The notes beneath the pieces were generated by a model. The model worked only from the letters and a program-made list of their open reading frames with translations, had not been told where the DNA came from and did not search any database. From Lachnospiraceae bacterium (GTDB lineage: Bacteria > Bacillota > Clostridia > Lachnospirales > Lachnospiraceae), in assembly GCA_017437205.1 (NCBI GenBank), contig JAFSBP010000153.1:1-8064 (forward strand): a DNA stretch of 8,064 nucleotides. The letters are read 5' to 3'. Position numbers and translations under genes: made by a program. Shown here piece after piece: positions 1-6,054 of this stretch; the first letter of the stretch is position 1, and each line of letters begins with the position of its first letter.

Positions 1-1024
1 TATCTATTACATGACCATTTTTAGTAGATAAAATATCTTGAGTATTACTACTAACCTTAATAGAACTTAAATCTCCACCTTGAGCCTTAATAATTTCTAA
101 AAATTTTTGATATGCTTTACCACTTTTAATACTATCTTCCACCATATCATTAGCTTGATTAATGTTCTTACCAAGTGCCATTTGAATCATCTTACTAGAT
201 AATGCTTTACATAAAGCTACTAAATAATTATTTTCTTCATTACAAAGAATTTTTTCCACTTCCAATATTTCTAAAGCATTACCAATAGAAGTACCAAGTG
301 GAATATCCATATACGTAATCATAGTTTCCACTTCTTTACCATAGTGTCTCCCAATCATTTTCATAATTTTAGATATCTCTAAAGCATCTTTTCGTGTTTT
401 TAATAACGCACCTGTACCAACCTTTACATCAATTACTATTTTATCAGCTCCACTAGCAATCTTTTTACTCATAATACTAGTAGCAATTAATGGAATAGAT
501 TCAACAGTACCAGTTACATCACGAAGAGCATATACCTTTTTATCAAGAGGAGCTAAATTTTTAGTTTGACTAATAATACACGCACCTACTTCATTTATCT
601 GTTTAATAAATTCTTCTTCTGTTAAATCAACCCTAAATCCAGGAATGCTTTCAAGTTTATCTATTGTACCACCTGTATATCCTAATCCCCTACCACTCAT
701 TTTAGGAACCTTCACTCCAAGTGATGCCACAATAGAAGCAATTACTAAAGTGGTTTTATCTCCAACACCACCTGTTGAATGTTTATCTACTGTTATTCCA
801 TCTACATTGCTTAAATCCAAAACATCACCACTTTTAATAAAAATATCAGTAAGATTTAAAATTTCATCATCAGTCATTCCCTTAATACAAATAGCCATTA
901 ATAAACTACTCATCTGATAATCAGTAATTTCATCATTATAATACCCTAAAAAAGCTTCTTCTAATTCTTCTTTAGTTAAAATATTTCCTAATCTCTTTTT
1001 ATTAATAATATCTACTATAGCCAT
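1..1024 (-). CDS. pdp: Pyrimidine-nucleoside phosphorylase, C-terminus cut by window edge
   Basis: This enzyme splits uridine, thymidine and deoxyuridine with phosphate, giving the free base and (deoxy)ribose-1-phosphate for nucleoside salvage in the cytoplasm. The first 341 codons are present. The family is about 430-440 residues, so roughly 90 C-terminal residues lie beyond base 1. The helical N-terminal part is followed by the phosphate-binding stretch DKHSTGGVGDK (80-90) and the family signature SGRGLGYTGGTIDKLE (110-125). The pyrimidine-binding residues known from Gram-positive enzymes are all present: His82, Arg168 (in YALRDVTGTV), Ser183 and Lys187 (in IMSKK). The ATG at 1022-1024 has an AGAGGG ribosome binding site six bases upstream. 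The gene stands alone here and is divergent from a transglutaminase-like gene. Composition is very AT-rich. It could be named deoA; length and similarity to Gram-positive enzymes favour the broad-specificity pyrimidine-nucleoside type. The family call is very secure, the exact substrate range less so. Confidence 0.95.
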   Translation of the reverse strand, partial: MAIVDIINKKRLGNILTKEELEEAFLGYYNDEITDYQMSSLLMAICIKGMTDDEILNLTDIFIKSGDVLDLSNVDGITVDKHSTGGVGDKTTLVIASIVASLGVKVPKMSGRGLGYTGGTIDKLESIPGFRVDLTEEEFIKQINEVGACIISQTKNLAPLDKKVYALRDVTGTVESIPLIATSIMSKKIASGADKIVIDVKVGTGALLKTRKDALEISKIMKMIGRHYGKEVETMITYMDIPLGTSIGNALEILEVEKILCNEENNYLVALCKALSSKMIQMALGKNINQANDMVEDSIKSGKAYQKFLEIIKAQGGDLSSIKVSSNTQDILSTKNGHVID

Positions 1025-1052
1025 ATTAATCCCTCTATTCTTATATAATAAC

Positions 1053-1081
1053 ATTATAAATCAAAAGCAAAAAACTGTACA
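1053..1081 (-). promoter_or_regulatory. Probable promoter of the nucleoside phosphorylase gene
   Basis: Read on the minus strand, TGTACA (1076-1081) and a perfect TATAAT (1053-1058) are separated by 17 bases, a good sigma-70/SigA arrangement. It would start RNA near 1046 and give a leader of about 22 bases before the ATG at 1024. The -35 matches TTGACA at four of six positions and is itself a palindrome. In such AT-rich DNA a chance TATAAT is common, so this is moderate evidence. Confidence 0.5.
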
Positions 1082-1108
1082 TAAAATTAGAAAAAATATT
1101 TAACTTTA

Positions 1109-1117
1109 TGATAGAAT
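1109..1117 (+). promoter_or_regulatory. Possible extended -10 promoter for the transglutaminase-like gene
   Basis: TGATAGAAT at 1109-1117 fits an extended -10 element (TG, one base, then TAGAAT), and no recognisable -35 lies upstream. Transcription would start around 1124, right at the ribosome binding site, leaving a leader of only about 11 bases. The fit is plausible but weak in AT-rich DNA. Confidence 0.28.
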
Positions 1118-1123
1118 AATATT

Positions 1124-1129
1124 AGGTGA
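1124..1129 (+). promoter_or_regulatory. Ribosome binding site that sets the start at 1135
   Basis: AGGTGA lies five bases before the ATG at 1135. A GTG at 1126 is in the same frame but sits inside this Shine-Dalgarno sequence and has no binding site of its own, so 1135 is the better start. The same AGGTG core is found before the XRE gene on the other strand. Confidence 0.7.
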
Positions 1130-1134
1130 TTAAT

Positions 1135-1983
1135 ATGTATACAGTAAATGGACTTGATAATGAGTATATTAATGATATTTATAAAAATATAATTTTATAC
1201 TCTATAAAAAAATATAAAAATCTACCATTACCAATCCAAAGTTTTTATGAACAAAAATATCAAAATGCGATAAATCTTAAAAGAACTTTAAACATTGATG
1301 ATAATAAAAATATTGAAGAAATAAAAAATTATCTTAACAACCAAAAAGAAATAATTGATAAAATAAAAGAAGAAAACCAAATTATTATTGACTTATTAGT
1401 TCCTAAAATAATACACATGTTAGCTAAAAATATAAATGAAAATATGACTATTACTGAAGTATGTGAATATTTATTTGATTACATCACATTAACTATGGAA
1501 TATTCAACTGAATGGTATCAATATTGTAAAGAAGTTCCACCAGTAGATGGTTTTGAATTTTCTTTTTATAAAGGTATTCCATTAAGTAATAGCTATCCTG
1601 GATTTTTAGTTACTAAAAAAGGTATTTGTGATGACATAGCTAATTTATTTGTATATTTAGGAAAAGTATTTAATTTACCAATAAAAAAAGAAACATGTGA
1701 GCACAATGAAAACTTACATTCAATTAATTATTTAGAAATTAATGGTATGAGAAGTTATTTTGATGCTACTAGTGTTATCCTAAAAAATAAAAAGAAAAAT
1801 GAAGCATTTTTAATATCAAGAGAAATATTAAATAAAGAAAATGATTATGTTTTTTATGATCAACAAGAATCAATTACTTTAGAAAAAAAAGAATATAATT
1901 ATGATATTTTTTCAACAATTAAAGAAATAGAACAGTTAATGCCTGAAATAAATTATATTTCCCAACAAAAATATATAAAATAA
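1135..1983 (+). CDS. Transglutaminase-like domain protein of unknown function
   Basis: The 282-residue protein has no signal peptide or membrane segment, so it is probably cytoplasmic. Residues 1-100 are lysine/asparagine/isoleucine-rich and look mostly helical, with no domain I recognise. Residues about 105-215 resemble the transglutaminase-like (papain-fold) core. A Cys at the head of a helix in KKGICDDIANLF (Cys165) is followed by HSINYLEINGMRSYFDAT, with His195 and Asp210 spaced as in the family's Cys-His-Asp triad. Residues 216-282 are charged and unrecognised. Members of this superfamily act as proteases, deamidases, peptide N-glycanases or crosslinking enzymes, so the reaction cannot be stated. 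The chosen start is the ATG with AGGTGA five bases upstream. The gene converges on an XRE regulator gene and shares a terminator with it. The superfamily call rests on motif pattern only. Confidence 0.72.
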   Translation: MYTVNGLDNEYINDIYKNIILYSIKKYKNLPLPIQSFYEQKYQNAINLKRTLNIDDNKNIEEIKNYLNNQKEIIDKIKEENQIIIDLLVPKIIHMLAKNINENMTITEVCEYLFDYITLTMEYSTEWYQYCKEVPPVDGFEFSFYKGIPLSNSYPGFLVTKKGICDDIANLFVYLGKVFNLPIKKETCEHNENLHSINYLEINGMRSYFDATSVILKNKKKNEAFLISREILNKENDYVFYDQQESITLEKKEYNYDIFSTIKEIEQLMPEINYISQQKYIK

Positions 1984-2010
1984 AAGATTGCTTAAAAAGC
2001 AATCTTTTTT
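1982..2010. terminator. Bidirectional intrinsic terminator
   Basis: A perfect 12-bp stem (1982-1993 paired with 1997-2008) closes a three-base AAA loop and runs into T residues on the plus strand. On the minus strand the same hairpin follows the XRE gene's stop codon and runs into a T/A-rich tract. It overlaps the stop codon of the transglutaminase-like gene and ends one base before the stop of the convergent gene, so one hairpin serves both. Confidence 0.88.
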
Positions 2011-2365
2011 ATCTCATTTTCTTTTCAAAATAATCCATAGTTCTTTTTGGATCTTCTAAAAGTTTTTCATAAAGTTTAGTGTGCATACGAAGTTCTCTAA
2101 TTAATTCAATCTCATCTTTAGCCATATTAATAGTACATTTACTATCATCTTCAGCAATCGCAAAATATTCAGCTCCTAGAAAATATGGTAAATCAATATT
2201 TAAACAATTAGCTAAATCTACCAAAGTATCCAAAGTTGGTGTTCTAGTACCATTTTCATAACAACAAATACTTACTTTAGTAACACCTACCATATCTCCT
2301 AACTGTTGTTGTGTAAAACCATTTTTCTTTCTTAACTCTTTTAGTCTCTTACTAAATAGAAACAT
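2009..2365 (-). CDS. XRE-family helix-turn-helix transcriptional regulator
   Basis: This 118-residue protein is a small DNA-binding regulator of the Cro/C1 (XRE, HTH_3) type. The helix-turn-helix domain covers residues about 5-62: the scaffold RLKELRKKNGFTQQQLGDMV, then the recognition helix region GVTKVSICCYENGTRTPTLD, and the typical closing segment LANCLNIDLPYFLG. The remaining residues 63-118 are charged and helical, probably for dimerisation; the end resembles short C-terminal tails of many low-GC Firmicute XRE proteins. The ATG at 2363-2365 has a GAGGTG binding site five bases upstream. The gene converges with the transglutaminase-like gene. Its upstream region has inverted repeats over the promoter and the ribosome binding site, suggesting it represses itself. 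Its other targets are not visible here. It could be a phage or mobile-element repressor, but no such genes flank it. Confidence 0.9.
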   Translation of the reverse strand: MFLFSKRLKELRKKNGFTQQQLGDMVGVTKVSICCYENGTRTPTLDTLVDLANCLNIDLPYFLGAEYFAIAEDDSKCTINMAKDEIELIRELRMHTKLYEKLLEDPKRTMDYFEKKMR

Positions 2366-2371
2366 ATTAAC

Positions 2372-2427
2372 ACCTCATAGTTCATAATATAGCTACATTA
2401 TATTTAAAACCTGTCGAATTATGAGGT
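2372..2427 (-). promoter_or_regulatory. Promoter and candidate operators of the XRE gene
   Basis: On the minus strand a perfect TATAAT (-10) occupies 2397-2402; the -35 position 17 bases upstream (2420-2425) is a poor match. Two inverted elements surround it. A 16-base near-palindrome, TAATATAGCTACATTA at 2385-2400, matches at 14 positions and overlaps the -10. An 11-base inverted repeat (2372-2382 against 2417-2427, one mismatch) puts one arm on the ribosome binding site and the other on the -35. This placement is what an autorepressor's operators would show. The symmetry is seen directly; binding by the XRE protein is inference. Confidence 0.45.
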
Positions 2428-2492
2428 AAGTTAACTAATTAGAAACTATATCTTTTATTAAATTATAAAAGTAAATATTTAATAGAAAAAAT
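2428..2492. other. AT-rich spacer ending in an abrupt composition junction
   Basis: From 2428 to about 2485 the sequence is almost all A and T and holds no gene. From 2486 it reads in frame as the start of a GC-richer ABC transporter gene. The in-frame codon at 2483-2485 is TAG, where related genes would have ATG followed by Lys-Lys. The run of A at 2486-2491 could be shared by both partners, so the exact join can only be placed within about 2483-2492. No insertion sequence, tRNA or attachment-site repeat is visible at the join. This is either an assembly chimera or a recent illegitimate recombination. Confidence 0.65.
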
Positions 2493-4201
2493 TACTCATC
2501 TACTTAAAAGACTATAAAAAGGAGGCAATCACGGCTCCGCTGTTTAAGATGCTGGAAGCCTTTCTGGATCTTCTTGTTCCACTGGTGATGGCGGCCATCA
2601 TCGATCAAGGAATTGCGGCAAATGACCGCCCCTACATTCTGCGCATGGGACTTCTGCTGGTTTTCTTGGGCTTTGTGGGACTCACCTTCTCTATTACCGC
2701 GCAGTATTTTGCGGCGAAAGCCAGTGTATTTTTCTGCGCTAAGATCAGACATGCCCTGTTTGCCCACATTGAAAAGCTCTCTTTCACACAAATGGATCAG
2801 GCGGGAAGTTCCACGCTGATCACCCGCATGACCAACGACGTAAATCAGGTGCAGTCCGGCGTGAACCTGACGCTGCGTCTGTTCCTTCGCTCCCCGTTCA
2901 TCGTGTTCGGCGCCATGATCATGGCCTTCACTGTGGATGTAAAGGCCGCCTGGATTTTTGCTGTGGTGATTCCGCTTCTTTGCATTGTCGTTTTCGGCAT
3001 CATGCTTTGGAGCATTCCCCAGTATAAGCGGGTACAGTCTGCCCTCGACCGTGTGCTGGGCATTACCCGTGAAAATCTGACCGGTGTCCGCGTGATCCGC
3101 GCCTTCCATCAGGAGGAAAATGAGGCTGAGCGATTCGAGGATGGAAATTCAATTCTCGTTCGGCTTCAACAGTATGTTGGACGTATGTCCGCGCTGATGA
3201 ACCCCATCACTTACATCATTGTAAACATCGGCACGCTGATCCTCATCTACTCCGGTGCCCTTCGGGTAGAGAGCGGCTCCCTCTCTCAAGGCGAGGTGAT
3301 CGCGCTGGTAAACTATATGTCCCAGATTCTGGTGGAGTTGGTGAAGCTGGCAAATCTGATCATCACCATGACGAAAGCCTTCGCCTGCGCAAACCGTATA
3401 CAGAGTGTATTGGAGATTCCGGTGGAGGAAAAACCTTCCTCTCTGCCTGATGCTACCTCGAATGACACGCCCATTGTTGAGTTCAACCATGTGAGTCTGA
3501 CTTATGCGGGTGCGGGGGCGGAATCGTTAAGTGATATCCATTTTAAGGTAATGAAGGGCCAGACCATCGGCATTATTGGCGGTACCGGTTCCGGTAAATC
3601 CTCCGTGGTGAATCTGATCCCCGGCTTTTACAAGGCAACCGCCGGCCGTGTTCTCGTGGACGGCCTTGATGTAAAGGACTACGAGCCCGAGACTCTGCGA
3701 AACCGCATCGGTATGGTTCTTCAAAAAGCGGTTTTGTTTAAGGGAACCATCCGTGAAAACCTTCTCTGGGGAAATGCGAATGCCTCCGACGAGGACCTTT
3801 ACCGCGCACTTGACATCGCGCAAGCCCGTGAGGTGGTAGATAAGAAGGAGGGAGGTCTGGACGCACAGATCGCACAGGGCGGCAAGAATCTGTCCGGCGG
3901 ACAGAAACAGCGTCTGACCATCGCCCGCGCCATCGTGCGAAAACCAGACATTTTGATTCTCGATGACTCCGCCTCAGCGTTGGATTTTGCCACCGACGCA
4001 AAGCTTCGCAAGGCAATTCACGAGCTCAGTGACATGACTGTATTTATTGTTTCCCAGCGGTCATCCTCCATCCGTCACGCAGACCAGATCATTGTTCTGG
4101 ATGACGGAGAGATCGCCGGTATCGGAACCCACGAAGAGCTCCTTTCCGGCTGCACCGTTTACCAGGAAATTTATTATTCTCAATTCCCGAAGGAGGTGTA
4201 A
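2486..4201 (+). CDS. Heterodimeric ABC exporter, degenerate-site half, start codon missing
   Basis: This is half of a type IV (exporter-fold) ABC transporter: six membrane helices fused to an ATPase, exporting drugs, lipids or peptides; the substrate is unknown. The frame is readable from 2486 (KKLLIYLKDYKKEAITAPLF), but TAG precedes it. The first ATG is 2549, which has no ribosome binding site and would drop the conserved N-terminus; AGGAGG at 2520-2525 is too far away. Numbered from 2549 (550 residues), the membrane domain is about 1-290 and the ATPase about 308-550. Walker A is GGTGSGKS (344-351), the Q-loop Gln392, and the signature LSGGQ (448-452). Walker B is ILILDD (468-473), with Asp473 in place of catalytic Glu. 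The H-loop has Gln503 instead of His. Only one or so codons are lost, so the protein would be full size with a start. The partner gene follows four bases downstream. Confidence 0.9.
   Translation, partial: KKLLIYLKDYKKEAITAPLFKMLEAFLDLLVPLVMAAIIDQGIAANDRPYILRMGLLLVFLGFVGLTFSITAQYFAAKASVFFCAKIRHALFAHIEKLSFTQMDQAGSSTLITRMTNDVNQVQSGVNLTLRLFLRSPFIVFGAMIMAFTVDVKAAWIFAVVIPLLCIVVFGIMLWSIPQYKRVQSALDRVLGITRENLTGVRVIRAFHQEENEAERFEDGNSILVRLQQYVGRMSALMNPITYIIVNIGTLILIYSGALRVESGSLSQGEVIALVNYMSQILVELVKLANLIITMTKAFACANRIQSVLEIPVEEKPSSLPDATSNDTPIVEFNHVSLTYAGAGAESLSDIHFKVMKGQTIGIIGGTGSGKSSVVNLIPGFYKATAGRVLVDGLDVKDYEPETLRNRIGMVLQKAVLFKGTIRENLLWGNANASDEDLYRALDIAQAREVVDKKEGGLDAQIAQGGKNLSGGQKQRLTIARAIVRKPDILILDDSASALDFATDAKLRKAIHELSDMTVFIVSQRSSSIRHADQIIVLDDGEIAGIGTHEELLSGCTVYQEIYYSQFPKEV
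4191..4198 (+). promoter_or_regulatory. Ribosome binding site setting the start at 4206
   Basis: AGGAGGTG lies inside the last codons of the preceding ABC gene, seven bases before the ATG at 4206. It decides this start over the open frame that extends upstream to 4047, which is only overlap with the first ABC gene read in another frame. Confidence 0.85.
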
Positions 4202-4205
4202 GGAC

Positions 4206-5954
4206 ATGAAAAAGACGAACGTTTCAACTTCCAATGTAAAAAAAGTTCTTTCTTACTTAAAGCCCTACCGGCTGCTTCTTTTGCTGTCCCTCACCTTCGC
4301 GGCGGCTACCGCATTACTCACCTTGTACCTTCCGATTCTCATCGGTAACGCGGTAGACTTGATCGTCGGCCCCGGCCAAGTGGACTTCGCAGGAATCTGG
4401 ACACTTTTAAAGAAAATGGCAGTGATCATCATTCTGACCTCCATCGCTCAGTGGCTGATGAATCTCTGCAATAATACAGTGACTTACCGCACCGTGCGTG
4501 ATATCCGTCTGGCGGCCTTTGACCGGATTCAGATTCTTCCTTTGAAATATATCGACGGTCACTCCTACGGTGACGTGGTGAGCCGCGTGATCAACGATGT
4601 GGATCAGTTTGCGGACGGCCTTTTGATGGGCTTTACCCAGCTATTTACCGGTGTGATCACTATATTAGGTACCTTTGGTTTTATGCTTTCCATCAACTGG
4701 AAGATAACGCTGGTTGTTGTTTTGCTGACCCCGATCTCCCTGTTTGTGGCAGGCTTCATCGCAAAGAATACGTTTTCCATGTTTAAACTCCAGTCCGAGA
4801 CACGCGGCGAACAGACTTCGCTGATCGATGAAGTGATCGGCAATCAAAAGGTAGTGCAGGCGTTTGGCCAGGAAGATGAGATGCTCACCCGCTTCGACGA
4901 GATTAATGAGCGCCTGAAGAAATACTCCCTCCGAGCGATCTTCTTCTCCTCCATCACAAACCCGTCCACCCGCTTTGTCAATAATCTGGTATACGCAGGG
5001 GTCGGCATCGTCGGTGCGATCGTTGCCCTTGGCGGCGGAATCAGCGTCGGACAGCTATCCAGCTTCCTAAGCTATGCGAACCAGTTTACCAAACCGTTCA
5101 ATGAAATCTCCGGCGTAGTCACCGAGCTCCAGAACGCACTTGCCTGTGCGGGCCGTGTCTTTGATCTGATTGAAGAGACACCTCAGGTACCTGAGGATGC
5201 GGACGCCGTAGAGCTTACCGACATTCAAGGTGAAGTGACACTGACTGACGTTTCCTTCTCCTATGTTCCGGAGAAGCCGTTGATTGAGAAGCTCAACGTA
5301 ACCGCAGTTCCCGGACAGCGTGTAGCCATCGTCGGCCCCACCGGCTGCGGAAAAACCACACTGATTAACCTCCTGATGCGCTTCTACGATGTAAATGAAG
5401 GCAGCATTCAGGTAGATAATACCGATATCCGCCACATGACTCGCGGTAGTCTTCGCACCGGCTACGGTATGGTGCTTCAGGATACCTGGCTGAGAGCCGG
5501 AACCATCCGCGACAATATCATCATGGGCAAGCCCGATGCGACTGAGGACGAGATCATCGCCGCCGCAAAGGCCGCACACGCACACAGCTTTATCCGCCGT
5601 CTGCCAAAAGGCTACGACACCGTGATCACTGAAGATGGCGGTCAGCTCTCCCAAGGCCAAAAGCAGCTTCTCTGTATTGCCCGCGTGATGCTCTGTCTTC
5701 CTCCCATGCTGATCCTCGATGAGGCGACCAGCTCCATTGATACCCGCACTGAGCTAAAGATTCAGGAGGCGTTCGGGCGCATGATGGAAGGACGCACCTC
5801 ATTCATCGTCGCCCACCGTCTCTCCACAATCCGGGAAGCGGACATCATTCTGGTAATGAAGGACGGAAATATCATAGAGCAGGGAAATCATCAAACGCTG
5901 TTAGAAAAGGGTGGCTTCTACGCAAATCTGTATAACAGTCAGTTTAGTGTGTAG
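4206..5954 (+). CDS. Heterodimeric ABC exporter, catalytic half
   Basis: This 582-residue protein is the partner half-transporter, expected to dimerise with the upstream product in the cytoplasmic membrane and power export of an unknown substrate. The N-terminal motif VLSYLKPYRLLLLLSLTF opens the first membrane helix. The six-helix domain is about residues 20-320, including the extracellular-gate stretch around 260-285. The ATPase domain is about 343-582: Walker A GPTGCGKT (377-384), Q-loop Gln425, signature LSQGQ (481-485), Walker B MLILDE (501-506) with catalytic Glu506, and H-loop His537. The signature departs from LSGGQ at its third residue. In the dimer this motif faces the degenerate Walker site of the other half, so the weak site is weak on both faces. 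The start is 4206, four bases after the upstream stop, so the two genes are probably coupled. Length and domain order match family norms (TM287/288, LmrCD type). Confidence 0.95.
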   Translation: MKKTNVSTSNVKKVLSYLKPYRLLLLLSLTFAAATALLTLYLPILIGNAVDLIVGPGQVDFAGIWTLLKKMAVIIILTSIAQWLMNLCNNTVTYRTVRDIRLAAFDRIQILPLKYIDGHSYGDVVSRVINDVDQFADGLLMGFTQLFTGVITILGTFGFMLSINWKITLVVVLLTPISLFVAGFIAKNTFSMFKLQSETRGEQTSLIDEVIGNQKVVQAFGQEDEMLTRFDEINERLKKYSLRAIFFSSITNPSTRFVNNLVYAGVGIVGAIVALGGGISVGQLSSFLSYANQFTKPFNEISGVVTELQNALACAGRVFDLIEETPQVPEDADAVELTDIQGEVTLTDVSFSYVPEKPLIEKLNVTAVPGQRVAIVGPTGCGKTTLINLLMRFYDVNEGSIQVDNTDIRHMTRGSLRTGYGMVLQDTWLRAGTIRDNIIMGKPDATEDEIIAAAKAAHAHSFIRRLPKGYDTVITEDGGQLSQGQKQLLCIARVMLCLPPMLILDEATSSIDTRTELKIQEAFGRMMEGRTSFIVAHRLSTIREADIILVMKDGNIIEQGNHQTLLEKGGFYANLYNSQFSV

Positions 5955-5972
5955 AGACCGAGTCCTCAATTT

Positions 5973-6036
5973 AAAGAAACCGACCATGTGTAATCAGAGC
6001 CCTTTACGCTCCCCACATAGTCGGTTTTCTTTCGTT
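5973..6036. terminator. Bidirectional terminator between convergent operons
   Basis: The arm at 5973-5990 (AAAGAAACCGACCATGTG) pairs with 6014-6032, interrupted by one mismatch and one bulged base, around a loop of about 23 bases. A short T-rich tract (TTTTCTTTCGTTATT) follows on the plus strand, and A-rich sequence at the left arm gives a T-rich run on the minus strand. It lies 18 bases after the ABC exporter stop and 22 bases beyond the convergent DUF4340 stop, so it can end both transcripts. The rest of 5955-6054 shows no gene. Confidence 0.75.
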
Positions 6037-6054
6037 ATTCACATGTATTTATAT

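Noticed and set aside
645..917. Open frame of 90 codons on the plus strand in the left region
   Set aside because: It is antisense to the pyrimidine-nucleoside phosphorylase signature region, whose minus-strand reading is unmistakable.
2452..2471. Possible hairpin CTTTTAT / ATAAAAG in the AT-rich spacer
   Set aside because: The stem is seven mostly A-T pairs with no T tract, which is expected by chance in such AT-rich DNA, and no gene ends nearby that needs a terminator.
2483..2492. Transposon or phage attachment site at the composition junction
   Set aside because: There are no flanking direct repeats, terminal inverted repeats, integrase, transposase or tRNA fragment; only a run of A residues is present.
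2504..3109. Open frame of 201 codons on the minus strand within the first ABC gene
   Set aside because: The plus-strand frame carries a clear ABC membrane domain; this product is His/Gln/Arg-rich without a recognisable domain and would cross the junction.
4047..4205. Upstream in-frame extension of the second ABC gene
   Set aside because: It overlaps the first ABC gene's coding end in another frame, and the strong AGGAGGTG at 4191-4198 places the start at 4206.
5067..5660. Open frame of 197 codons on the minus strand within the second ABC gene
   Set aside because: It is antisense to the Walker A to signature region of a convincing ATPase, with no ribosome binding site or domain.
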